Assembly: GCA_045805265.1 (NCBI GenBank)
Contig: JBJMLO010000007.1
Span: 62,001 to 126,000, forward strand
DNA: 64,000 nucleotides
Direction: 5' to 3'
From: JBJMLO01 sp045805265
GTDB lineage: Bacteria; Actinomycetota; UBA4738; JACQTL01
Below the pieces are notes generated by a model. The model searched no databases and was not told the origin of the DNA. It worked only from the letters and a program-made list of their open reading frames with translations. The position numbers were made by a program, and so were the translations under genes. Below are positions 33,911 through 43,398 of the stretch, piece after piece; position 1 is the first letter of the stretch; each line of letters starts with the position of its first letter.

Positions 33911-35608
33911 ATGGCCGATCTCCCGTCCGGAACCCAGCTCGGCGGCTACCGCGTCGCAACGATTCTCGGCCGGGGCGGGATGGGCGTGGTCTACCTCGCG
34001 CAGCAACTGGCCCTGGGACGCCGGGTCGCGCTCAAGGTCATCAGCCCGGACCTGTCGGACGACCCGGAGTTCCGGGAGCGGTTCTCCCGGGAGGCCCAGC
34101 TCGCCGCCGCCATCGACCATCGGAACATCATCCCCGTCTACGACGCCGGCGAAGCCGACGGCCGCCTGTACATCTCCATGCGGTACGTCAAAGGGCTCGA
34201 CCTCCGGACCGTGCTGCAGCTGGAAGGGCCGATGGATCCCGAGCGTGTCCTCGGGATCGTCGGCGCGGTGGCGGACGCGCTCGACGCGGCCCACGGCGCC
34301 GGCCTGGTCCATCGCGACGTGAAGCCGGCGAACGTCCTGATCGAGGACGGGCCCGGCCCCGAGCCGGATCGCGTGTTCCTCACCGATTTCGGTCTGACCA
34401 AGCGGGTGGATGCCCCGAGGGGCATGACCAGGACCGGCATCTTCGTGGGAACCCCCGACTACGCCTCGCCGGAGCAGTGTGCCGGCAAGCCGGTCGACGG
34501 GCGGACCGACGAGTACTCGCTGGCGTGCGTGCTCCACGAGTGCCTGTCCGGGGCGACGCCGTTTCCTCGCGACAGCGACGCCCAGGTGCTGGCCGCGCAC
34601 CTGCTGGAGTCGCCGCCCCGGCTGTCGGCGGCGCGGCCGGGCCTCCCTCCCGCGCTCGACGACGTCCTGGCCCGGGGCATGGCCAAGGATCCCGGTTCCC
34701 GGTACGCCACCTGCGGGGAGCTGGCCGGTGCGGCGCTCGCGGCGGTGCGCGGCGAGTCCCCCGCGGGCGAGACGTTGATCGCACCGCCGCCGGCGAGGGC
34801 CCCGGTGCCCGGAGCTTTCCCGCCGCCCGACGCGCCCCCGCCGCCGATGGCACCGGCCCGGCCGCCGATGGCGCCTGTCCCGCCGCCGGGAGCGTCCGGG
34901 GCCGCACCCACCCAGGCGCCGCCCTCCGCCGGTCCCACCACGGTCCCCGGGCCGCGCCGGCGCGTGCCCCGTCGAGGGAGGTGGGTCGCCGCGGTCGTCG
35001 CGGCCGTCGTCCTCGTGGGGGGCGGCGTGGCCGTCGCGCTGGCGCTCGCGGGTGGGGGACCGTCGACCCCGCGGACGACCAGCCCCCCGGCCACGAGCCC
35101 GGGGCAGGCCACCTCCCCGGCCCCGACCTCGCCCCCGGCGACCACGCCGGCGGGTGGCCTGACCCTCACGGACTACGCGCGGCAGGTGGACGGGCTCCTG
35201 TCCGAGTCCGAGTCCTTCCGGCAGCAGCTGGTGACGGCCGTCGGCGAGTCGCGGAACGCAAGCCCGGCGCGGCAGCGGGTCGACCTGGACACGGTCCGCA
35301 AGGTGGTGGCCGAGCGCGAGACGGTCCTGCACACGGTGACCACCTGGCAGGTTCCCGTGGAGGCGGAGGTCTCGAACGACCTCCTGGCCACCGCATTCCG
35401 GGACTCGATCGTGGACGACCAGGACTACGCGCGACTGGTGCAGGCCTACATCGCCGGCGACGACGCCGCGGCGACCGCGGTGCTCGGGGACCTCGAGGCT
35501 CATCGCGCCGCAGCGACCGACCCGGACAAGGAGGCCTTCGTCCGGAGCTACAACGCGATCCGGCAACGGCTGGGGCTGGATCCGCTGCCGTCGGACTTCC
35601 GGTTCTAG
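33911..35608 (+). CDS. PknB-type Ser/Thr protein kinase, membrane-anchored
   Basis: A 565-residue kinase. The glycine loop GRGGMGVVY begins at residue 20, with catalytic Lys42, HRD at 134-136 and DFG at 159-161. A Pro/Ala-rich linker (290-350) leads to one membrane helix at about 358-380, then a Thr/Pro spacer and an extracellular helical domain (LTDYARQVDGLLSESESFRQ ... NAIRQRLGLDPLPSDFRF) with no PASTA repeats. It would sense an external signal and phosphorylate cytoplasmic targets. The downstream amidase begins immediately after the stop. TATATA at 33874-33879 is a possible -10. The intracellular kinase domain is close to that of the second kinase in the window. Confidence 0.9.
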   Translation: MADLPSGTQLGGYRVATILGRGGMGVVYLAQQLALGRRVALKVISPDLSDDPEFRERFSREAQLAAAIDHRNIIPVYDAGEADGRLYISMRYVKGLDLRTVLQLEGPMDPERVLGIVGAVADALDAAHGAGLVHRDVKPANVLIEDGPGPEPDRVFLTDFGLTKRVDAPRGMTRTGIFVGTPDYASPEQCAGKPVDGRTDEYSLACVLHECLSGATPFPRDSDAQVLAAHLLESPPRLSAARPGLPPALDDVLARGMAKDPGSRYATCGELAGAALAAVRGESPAGETLIAPPPARAPVPGAFPPPDAPPPPMAPARPPMAPVPPPGASGAAPTQAPPSAGPTTVPGPRRRVPRRGRWVAAVVAAVVLVGGGVAVALALAGGGPSTPRTTSPPATSPGQATSPAPTSPPATTPAGGLTLTDYARQVDGLLSESESFRQQLVTAVGESRNASPARQRVDLDTVRKVVAERETVLHTVTTWQVPVEAEVSNDLLATAFRDSIVDDQDYARLVQAYIAGDDAAATAVLGDLEAHRAAATDPDKEAFVRSYNAIRQRLGLDPLPSDFRF

Positions 35609-36448
35609 GTGCGCGGCGCCGGCGAACGGGGGGTCGCTCGCGTGACCGTCGCCGTCGTGGCAGCCGCGGTGCTGGTGGCCGGCGGGTTCCTCGTCACGCG
35701 GGCCCTCGAAGGCCCGGGCGACCGGCCCTCGGTGTTCGCCTCGCCCACCGCGACCACCGCGTCGACCGCGTCACCGCCATCCTCCCCGACGACCCGCGGC
35801 GCGTCGGGCGCTCCGTCGCCGACCGTGGTGGCCCCGCCGCCGATCGTGCAGCGGCGCATCCCGTTCCCGGAGTCGCGGCGAAGGGAGATGGTGGCGTACG
35901 CCGAGCGGCACTATGGCATCGCCTCGGCCACGCTTCGACACCCGCGGGTGATCGTCGAACACTTCACCGGCGGAACGTCCTTCGACGCCGCGTGGAACAC
36001 GTTCGCCTCGAACACCCCGGATCTCGGCGAGCTCCCCGGGACGTGCGCACACTTCATCGTCGACACCGACGGCACGATCTACCAGCTTGTCCCGCTGTCG
36101 GCGATGTGCCGCCACACCGTGGGCCTGAACTACACGGCCTTCGGGATCGAGGACGTGGGCACCAGCGACGCCGGGGTCCTGGGGGACGCGGCGCAGCTGC
36201 GGTCGATGCTCCGGCTCACGCTGTGGCTCATGGCCCGGTTCCACATCGAGCTCCGCAACGTGATCGGGCACAACGAGAGCCTGACCAGCCCGTTCCACAA
36301 GGAGCGCGTTGCCTCCTGGCGGTGCCAGACCCATCAGGACTGGCAGCGGGGGGACATGGACGTCGTGCGCGCCCGGCTGCGGAGGATGGCGGAGGCGGCG
36401 GGCGTCCCCATCGGCCCGCCGGCCGCCCCCGTGACGCCGGATTGCTGA
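35609..36448 (+). CDS. Exported N-acetylmuramoyl-L-alanine amidase (Amidase_2/PGRP-like)
   Basis: A 279-residue cell-wall hydrolase. The GTG directly follows the kinase stop. Residues ~12-33 form a membrane anchor or signal (VARVTVAVVAAAVLVAGGFLV), then a Ser/Thr/Pro spacer to ~75. The Amidase_2 domain shows IVEHFTGGTSFD, CAHFIVDTDGTIYQLVP, HTVGLNYTAFGIEDVG and VIGHNES; H116-region, H126-region and the C-terminal RCQTHQDW would supply the zinc site. It would cut the lactyl-peptide bond of peptidoglycan. The operon with the kinase suggests wall remodelling under phospho-control, which is inference. Confidence 0.85.
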   Translation: MRGAGERGVARVTVAVVAAAVLVAGGFLVTRALEGPGDRPSVFASPTATTASTASPPSSPTTRGASGAPSPTVVAPPPIVQRRIPFPESRRREMVAYAERHYGIASATLRHPRVIVEHFTGGTSFDAAWNTFASNTPDLGELPGTCAHFIVDTDGTIYQLVPLSAMCRHTVGLNYTAFGIEDVGTSDAGVLGDAAQLRSMLRLTLWLMARFHIELRNVIGHNESLTSPFHKERVASWRCQTHQDWQRGDMDVVRARLRRMAEAAGVPIGPPAAPVTPDC

Positions 36449-36456
36449 GTCCGGCT

Positions 36457-36462
36457 TAGACT
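36457..36462 (+). promoter_or_regulatory. -10-like TAGACT before the acidic peptide gene
   Basis: TAGACT lies between the amidase stop and the peptide gene, 29 nt before its ATG, with a GGAGG ribosome binding site at 36480-36484. It would give the three-gene cassette its own promoter. No convincing -35 is seen. Confidence 0.35.
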
Positions 36463-36491
36463 CCCCGTAACCGACCCCCGGAGGCGACGAC

Positions 36492-36719
36492 ATGGCGAAC
36501 GAGACGACCATCACCGACGAGGAGATCAGGACGGTCCTGCCGGGCCAGTCGGCGACCGCCTCCGTCGAGGACACCGACACGGTCGACCAGGCCGGCGACG
36601 CCGACGACACGGACACCTCGGACGAGAAGACCGACCCCCAGGACACCGACGGGACCGACTCCACGCAGGACACCGACGGGACGGACACCGCCCAGGACGC
36701 CGACGGCACCGACTCGTAG
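36492..36719 (+). CDS. Asp/Thr-repeat acidic peptide, candidate precursor or substrate
   Basis: A 75-residue peptide with a GGAGG box 7 nt before its ATG. The first ~26 residues (MANETTITDEEIRTVLPGQS...) are leader-like. The rest is extremely acidic (19 Asp overall) and ends in three tandem copies of a nine-residue unit: QDTDGTDST at 50-58, QDTDGTDTA at 59-67 and QDADGTDS at 68-75. It has no Cys, Trp or hydrophobic core. The D-x-D-G-x-D spacing also resembles calcium-binding thrombospondin type 3 loops. The next gene starts at the base after its stop codon, so it is coupled to a JmjC/cupin oxygenase. It may be a peptide whose Asp or Thr side chains are hydroxylated; this is inference. Confidence 0.72.
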   Translation: MANETTITDEEIRTVLPGQSATASVEDTDTVDQAGDADDTDTSDEKTDPQDTDGTDSTQDTDGTDTAQDADGTDS

Positions 36720-37856
36720 TTGCCCGCGCTCGAGCGGTGCGTCGGGGACGTCGACGACTTCCTCCGCGAGCGGTGGGCGAGGGAGCCCCTGCACCGGGCC
36801 GGCGGCGCGCCGTTCGACGACCTGCTCTCCCTGGCCGACGTCGACCACCTGCTGACCGAGGCGTCGCTCCGGCTGCCCGCCTTCCGTCTGGTGAAGGACG
36901 GCGCGACGCTCCCCGCGAGCGGGTACACGAAGTCGGGGCGCACGGGTTCCCAGCCGGTGTCCGGGATGGCCGACCCACCGCGGATCCTGGAGCTGTTCGG
37001 CGGCGGCGCGACGATCGTGCTGCAGGGCATGCACCGGTACTGGCCGCCGCTCGCCCGGTTCTGCCGGGAGCTCGAGGCCGCCCTCGGCCACCCGACGCAG
37101 GTGAACGCGTACGTCACGCCGCCCGGGTCGCAAGGGCTGGCGGTCCACCAGGACTCGCACGACGTGTTCGTCCTGCAGGCCTTCGGGCGGAAGCAGTGGG
37201 ACGTGTGGGCGCCGCGGCCGCTCGGCTCGCCGAAGCCGGACGACGGCCCGGCGCTGTCGGTGACGCTCGAGCCGGGGGACGCGATGTACCTCCCGCTGGG
37301 AACGCCGCACGCGGCGTCGACCCAGCAGGTCCTGTCCGGCCACATCACGATCGGGATCCTGTCCACGACGTGGGCGCAGCTGTTCTCCGAGGTCGTCGAG
37401 GCGGGATTCGCCCGGCCGCTCCCGGCGGGCTATCACCGTGACCCGGACGGGTTCGCGACCGCGGTGAAGGAGCAGGTGGCCGAGCTCCATCGATGGCTGG
37501 ACACGGTCGACGCCCGGGAGCTGGCCGACCGCCGGATCCACACGTTCCTCACGACTCGCCCCCCCGTGCTCGGGGGCTCGCTGCTCGACCTGGCGCGGGT
37601 CGACGCGATGACGCTCGATGACCCGGTGCGCCGGCGCGCCGCGTCGTTCTGCGAGCTGCGCGGGGACGGCGGCGAGCTGGCGGTCTTCCTCGGCGACCGG
37701 GAGCTGCGGATGCCGTCGCGCATGGAGCCGGCGATGCGGTTCGTCGCGGAGGCGCCCGGGGCCTTCCGGCCGGCCGAGATCCCCGGGCTGGACGACGCCG
37801 GCCGCATGGTGCTCGCGCGGCGCCTGGTCCGCGAGGGCCTGCTCGAACTTGGCTAG
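36720..37856 (+). CDS. JmjC/cupin (cupin_4) Fe(II)/2-oxoglutarate-type oxygenase
   Basis: A 378-residue protein of the RoxA/NO66-like cupin_4 family. The iron triad is visible as H143 and D145 (VHQDSHDVFVLQAFGRKQW) and H197 (PLGTPHAAS), with a winged-helix-like C-terminal region. Known relatives hydroxylate Arg or His residues of ribosomal proteins using O2, Fe(II) and 2-oxoglutarate. The start is TTG at 36720, the base after the peptide stop, with no separate ribosome binding site, so translation depends on the peptide gene. The stop overlaps the next start by 8 bases. The gene context suggests the acidic peptide as its substrate. Confidence 0.85.
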   Translation: MPALERCVGDVDDFLRERWAREPLHRAGGAPFDDLLSLADVDHLLTEASLRLPAFRLVKDGATLPASGYTKSGRTGSQPVSGMADPPRILELFGGGATIVLQGMHRYWPPLARFCRELEAALGHPTQVNAYVTPPGSQGLAVHQDSHDVFVLQAFGRKQWDVWAPRPLGSPKPDDGPALSVTLEPGDAMYLPLGTPHAASTQQVLSGHITIGILSTTWAQLFSEVVEAGFARPLPAGYHRDPDGFATAVKEQVAELHRWLDTVDARELADRRIHTFLTTRPPVLGGSLLDLARVDAMTLDDPVRRRAASFCELRGDGGELAVFLGDRELRMPSRMEPAMRFVAEAPGAFRPAEIPGLDDAGRMVLARRLVREGLLELG

Positions 37857-38718
37857 CCGCTGCTCGGCCACCTCCCGCGAGCTGCGCGAGGCCCTGCTGG
37901 GGACCGCCTCCACGGTGGTCAACTGGCTGCTGGTCGAGCAGCCCGGAGCATGGGGGCGGAGCGCGATGGAGCACAGCCGGCTCCCGGAGCCAGTGGCCGC
38001 CCACCTGCGACGGCAATCGGGCGTCCGGGTCGTGCTGATCCGCCGGCACGGACGCCACGTGCCCGACGGGATCCAGGTCTACGCGGCGCACGCCGGCCGG
38101 CGCCGCCGGTGGTTGGAGCACGCGCACCTCCCGGGTCCGGAGGCCCTGCTGGAAGTCGATCTGAGCCCACTGCGTCAAGGCCGGCCGCTTGGCATCGGGA
38201 CCGAGCAGAGGGAGCCCCTGTACCTGGTGTGCACGCACGGCCGCCACGACCCGTGCTGTTCGGAGCGGGGCCGGCCGGTGGCGGGAATCCTCGAGCGCCG
38301 GTTCGGCGACCGAGTGTGGGAGGTGAGCCACATCGGCGGCGACCGGTTCGCGCCCAACGTGGTGTGCCTGCCGGCCGGCGTCTATCTGGGCCGGGTGGAT
38401 CCGGAAGAAGCCGTCGGCGTCATCGAGCGGTTCGAGGACGGCCGCATCGACCTCGCGCACTACCGCGGGCGATGCGCGTACGACTTCCCCACCCAGGCGG
38501 CGGAGACGTTCCTCCGGGAACGGCTCGGGGCGGACGGGCTCGACGAGGTGGTCCTGGAGCGACGGCGCCGGTTCGCCGAGGGCGGAGTCGAGGCGGTGTT
38601 CCGCACGCCGGACGGCCTCCAGACGCTCCGGGTGACGGTCGACCACCCGGGCCCGCCGCGGCCCATCACGTGCCGGACGCCGGAGGCGGTTCCCCCCGTG
38701 TATCGAGTCGAGGGCTGA
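37849..38718 (+). CDS. Sucrase/ferredoxin-like (thioredoxin-fold [2Fe-2S]) protein
   Basis: A 289-residue protein starting with TTG inside the end of the oxygenase gene (8-base overlap). Family signatures are CSATSRELREALLGTAST, NWLLVEQPGAWG, VLIRRHGR, LVCTHGRHDPCCSERGRPV and SHIGGDRFAPNVVCLP. By analogy with yeast Apd1, whose [2Fe-2S] cluster uses two Cys and two His, the ligands would be C128, C137 and H161; the fourth position, +4 from that His, is Asp165 here rather than His. It probably supplies electrons. Its place after a JmjC oxygenase suggests a dedicated redox partner. The 3' end overlaps the convergent MMPL gene by 53 bp. Confidence 0.85.
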   Translation: MASRCSATSRELREALLGTASTVVNWLLVEQPGAWGRSAMEHSRLPEPVAAHLRRQSGVRVVLIRRHGRHVPDGIQVYAAHAGRRRRWLEHAHLPGPEALLEVDLSPLRQGRPLGIGTEQREPLYLVCTHGRHDPCCSERGRPVAGILERRFGDRVWEVSHIGGDRFAPNVVCLPAGVYLGRVDPEEAVGVIERFEDGRIDLAHYRGRCAYDFPTQAAETFLRERLGADGLDEVVLERRRRFAEGGVEAVFRTPDGLQTLRVTVDHPGPPRPITCRTPEAVPPVYRVEG

Positions 38719-41035
38719 ACAGCGTCATCAGCGACGGCACGAGGAACGTCCGGACGAGGAACGAGTCGAGCAGCACCCCGACCGCCATGGCGAACGCGAA
38801 CTCGCGGAACGGCACGAGCGGCACGATCGCGAGGAGGGCGAAGCTGCCGGCTAGCGCCAGCCCCGCCACGCCGATCGCCCGGCTGGCGCGGGGCGCGGCC
38901 ACACGGATCGCCTCGCGGAGCGGCATGGTCCGCGCCTCCTGCCAGATCCGGCCGACGACGAAGACGTTGTAGTCCGAGCCCAGCGCTACCAGGAGCACGG
39001 CGGCCGCGAACGGCACGTAGTAGGTGAGCCCGGGATGGCCGAACCAGTCCTGGAAGACCAGCGTCGTGAGGCCCAGGGCCGCGGCCACGACCAGGGCGCT
39101 GCACGCGAGGAGGTACACCGGCGCCACCAGCGCGCGCAGGAAGACGATGAGCAGGAGCAGGTCCGCGGCGAGCGCGGCCACCGCGATCGCTCCGAGGCCG
39201 CCCTCGGTGCGGTTCACCGTCTCGCGGGCCAGGGCGGAGTCGCCGGCGAACCCGGCCGTGACCCCGGACAGCCCGGCCCGCCGAAGCAGGTCGGGCATCC
39301 GCCGCTCCAGCGTCCCGAGCCGGTCGAGCCCGGAGGAGCCGAGCGGGTCGCGGTCGAGGATCACGACCAGGCGCGCGGCGGTACCGTCGTTCGAGACGAA
39401 CACCTGGGGAAGCCCGGACGGCAGCGTGCCCGGGCCGATGACCCCGGCGACGCCCGGCTGGCGCGAAACGAGACCGGTCAGCCGGACGAGCCGGCGTTCG
39501 GGTCCGTGGACCCCCTGGAGGATGACCTCGGTCGGTGACGTGATGCCCGGCGCGAATCCCTCCCACGCGGCGCGCGCGGCGACGGCGGGCTCGGCGTTGC
39601 CCGGCAGCTCGTCCGGGAGGCTGATGCCGAGGGTCGTCTGGCGAAGGAACGTGGCCGCGAGCACCAGCCCGCCCCCGACCACCACGGACACGACGAGCGC
39701 GACGGGCCGGCGCGTCACTGCCCGCGCGGTCGCGACCCGCCACCCGCGCGTCGCGCTCCCATCCGGGCGTCCGCGCTCTGCCCCCGTCCCGTCGGGGAGC
39801 ACCCGCGATCCGGTCGGGGGAGGAACCCGCGGCGGCGTCGTGCCCGCTGCGGAGGCCCCGGCGCCGACCGTCGTCGTGGCCCGCTCCCGCGCCGGTCCGG
39901 CTGGTGGCGCGTTCGGCCAGAACAGCCCCCTGCCGAACAGGGCCATGACGCCCGGGACGAACGTCACCGAGACGAGGAGCCCGATGACGACCGTGACGGC
40001 GAGCCCGGGGCCCAGGGCCCGGAAGAACGACAACGAGGTGACCACCAGGGCCGCGGAGGCGGAGGCGACCACCATCCCGGCCGTGAGGATGATCCGGGCC
40101 AGGTCTCCGGTGGTGGCCTTCGCGGCGGCGACGGGCCGCCATCCGTCCCCCAGGCGCGCGCGCATCCCCGACAGGAAGAAGACGCTGTAGTCGGTCACGA
40201 TCCCGAGCAGGAGCACGACCACCAGCGGTTCGATCTCCTGCGGCACCGAGACCTTCGCGCGCTGGCCGAGGAACACCAGCACGCGGATGGTCACCAGGTA
40301 CGCGATGCCGGCCGCGGCCAGCGTCACGAGGGGGGCGACCGGCGAGCGGAAGTGCACCCCGACGATCAGGGCGATCAGCGCGACCGTGGCGAGCTCGACC
40401 CACGGGAGGTTGGAGGTGACGGTATCGCCCTCGTCGGCTCGGGCCGGCACGGCGCCGGTCACGCCGACCAGGTGGTCGTCCGGCTGGTTCACCTCGCGGT
40501 GGGCGAAGAACTCGGCGAGGTCGCGCTGCTGGTAGATGTCGTACCTCGGGTTCACGAAGAGATACGTGATCGCCGCGGTGGAGTCCTCCCGCGATCCGGG
40601 CATGAGCCGCCGGGTGTTCGTGACGGGGATCGCCCCCAGGATGCCGGGGTAGTCGCTCCGGTGGAGCCCCCGGTCGATGTCGGCGGCCAGGCCCACGACG
40701 CGGGCCTGCGCCGCGGGGGAGAGGCCGTTCGGGTCGCGCTGGACGATCTGCACCCGCGAGAACAGCGGGAAGCCGAACTCGCGGAGGATGGCGCGCTCGG
40801 CCGCGACGGCCGCGGAGTCCTTGGGCACGAGCGAGGACAGCGACGTGGCCTCCGTGTCGTTCAGGGATGGCAGGAAGATCGTCGCGAGGACGGCGAGCGC
40901 GATCCATCCGGGGACCACCAGGACCCTCAGGTGGACGACGACGAACGCGAATGCTCTCGCGAGCGGGCCGCCGAGCCGGACCTCCACCGGTTCGGAGCCC
41001 GGCGGAATGAGGCCCCGAGCCCGGCGTCGGATCAC
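38666..41035 (-). CDS. MMPL/RND-family membrane transporter
   Basis: A protein of 789 residues from the GTG at 41035 (or 773 from a GTG at 40987; neither has a ribosome binding site). It has two homologous halves, each with a soluble loop and six helices. Proton-relay Asp-Tyr pairs are seen in IVTDYSVFFL of the first half and GSDYNVFVV of the second, as in mycobacterial MmpL3. A ~60-residue Pro/Ala/Gly-rich linker (ATTTVGAGASAAGTTPP...) joins the halves. Relatives export lipids or hydrophobic compounds with the proton gradient. It is divergent from the methylmalonyl-CoA mutase gene. The substrate is unknown. Confidence 0.88.
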   Translation of the reverse strand: MIRRRARGLIPPGSEPVEVRLGGPLARAFAFVVVHLRVLVVPGWIALAVLATIFLPSLNDTEATSLSSLVPKDSAAVAAERAILREFGFPLFSRVQIVQRDPNGLSPAAQARVVGLAADIDRGLHRSDYPGILGAIPVTNTRRLMPGSREDSTAAITYLFVNPRYDIYQQRDLAEFFAHREVNQPDDHLVGVTGAVPARADEGDTVTSNLPWVELATVALIALIVGVHFRSPVAPLVTLAAAGIAYLVTIRVLVFLGQRAKVSVPQEIEPLVVVLLLGIVTDYSVFFLSGMRARLGDGWRPVAAAKATTGDLARIILTAGMVVASASAALVVTSLSFFRALGPGLAVTVVIGLLVSVTFVPGVMALFGRGLFWPNAPPAGPARERATTTVGAGASAAGTTPPRVPPPTGSRVLPDGTGAERGRPDGSATRGWRVATARAVTRRPVALVVSVVVGGGLVLAATFLRQTTLGISLPDELPGNAEPAVAARAAWEGFAPGITSPTEVILQGVHGPERRLVRLTGLVSRQPGVAGVIGPGTLPSGLPQVFVSNDGTAARLVVILDRDPLGSSGLDRLGTLERRMPDLLRRAGLSGVTAGFAGDSALARETVNRTEGGLGAIAVAALAADLLLLIVFLRALVAPVYLLACSALVVAAALGLTTLVFQDWFGHPGLTYYVPFAAAVLLVALGSDYNVFVVGRIWQEARTMPLREAIRVAAPRASRAIGVAGLALAGSFALLAIVPLVPFREFAFAMAVGVLLDSFLVRTFLVPSLMTLFSPRLDTRGEPPPASGT

Positions 41036-41096
41036 GCAACGTCCGTACCCCGCGCGGAGGACGCCAATCCGCGGAGCGTCGGGCAGCGGCCGGCGG

Positions 41097-41102
41097 TACC
41101 CT
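41097..41102 (+). promoter_or_regulatory. -10-like TACCCT for methylmalonyl-CoA mutase
   Basis: TACCCT ends 6 nt before the ATG at 41109 without any Shine-Dalgarno sequence. No space exists for a B12 riboswitch in the leader. Confidence 0.42.
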
Positions 41103-41108
41103 GCGGCC

Positions 41109-42686
<1,578 letters not shown>

Positions 42687-42767
42687 CCAGAGGCCCCGCT
42701 CGACGGCGTATCGTTCGGCGGGCGCCGCGACGCGGTGGTCGTGCTGGAACGCGAGTGAGGAGGTCCC

Positions 42768-43028
42768 GTGGTGGCCGAGGAACGCGACGAGCAGCTCGAG
42801 TACGGGTTCACGACGGCCGTGTTCGTCCTCGACCACACGGCCGGAAAGCTGGCGCCGGCCGACGCCGAGCGCCAGTTCGCGAACACCGCGAAGGAGAACT
42901 TTTGGCGGATGTGGCCGAGCATCCGCGCCTGGGCCGACGAGCTGCACCGGCAGATCGACGACGAGCGCGGCCACATGGCCACGCCCGTCGAGGACGACGA
43001 GTACGACGAGGTGGGCGGCGGCGGCTGA
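42768..43028 (+). CDS. Small conserved-looking hypothetical protein
   Basis: An 86-residue acidic protein (MVAEERDEQLEYGFTTAVFV...), mostly helical by appearance, with aromatic clusters (NFWRMWPSIRAWADELHRQI) and an acidic Gly tail. A GAGGAGGT box precedes the double GTG start at 42768. I do not recognise the family. It lies 81 bp after the methylmalonyl-CoA mutase and converges on a tiny membrane protein 6 bp away. Confidence 0.6.
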   Translation: MVAEERDEQLEYGFTTAVFVLDHTAGKLAPADAERQFANTAKENFWRMWPSIRAWADELHRQIDDERGHMATPVEDDEYDEVGGGG

Positions 43029-43034
43029 CCGCGC

Positions 43035-43196
43035 CTATGTCAGCGAGGCGATCGCGTGCACCGCGGCGGCCACCCCCGCGATCGCCAGCACCGCCCCCAG
43101 CCACCGGGCCCGGCGCCAGGCGAACGTCGCCGCGGCGAGACAGCCCACCCCCACGGCCAGCTCCGTGAGGTCCGTGATGAGATCGGCTGCCGCCAT
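43035..43196 (-). CDS. Tiny two-helix membrane protein
   Basis: A 53-residue peptide starting MAAADLITDLTELAVGVGCL, with two hydrophobic segments (LTELAVGVGCLAAATFAW and LGAVLAIAGVAAAVHAIASL) separated by RRAR. No ribosome binding site or clear -10 is seen, so the call rests on the membrane pattern and codon bias. A longer in-frame GTG start at 43241 is less likely because the added residues are Arg-rich. Confidence 0.45.
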   Translation of the reverse strand: MAAADLITDLTELAVGVGCLAAATFAWRRARWLGAVLAIAGVAAAVHAIASLT

Positions 43197-43398
43197 GCGC
43201 CGAAGTTGACCACGCCACACCCCAACGCCTCGACGGACCAAGGAGCCGCCCTATCTCCGCCGCCTCCCGGAGCCGCCGGCGTGATATGTAGAGCTGCATC
43301 CGGTCCGCGACGCGAGATCAGCGTCGGATCGGCAAGTCGATCTCGAGGAAGGAACGGAGGCACTCGTGCGCCGGAGCTGGATCGGGGGTCGCTCCTAG

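Noticed and set aside
36492..38718. Graspetide (omega-ester) biosynthesis
   Set aside because: The Thr/Asp-rich core resembles graspetide cores, but there is no ATP-grasp ligase in the cassette or nearby; the only ATP-grasp domain in the window is the biotin carboxylase.
41036..41108. Cobalamin riboswitch upstream of methylmalonyl-CoA mutase
   Set aside because: The divergent gap is only about 73 bp and the -10 box lies 6 nt before the ATG, so no leader exists to hold a riboswitch.
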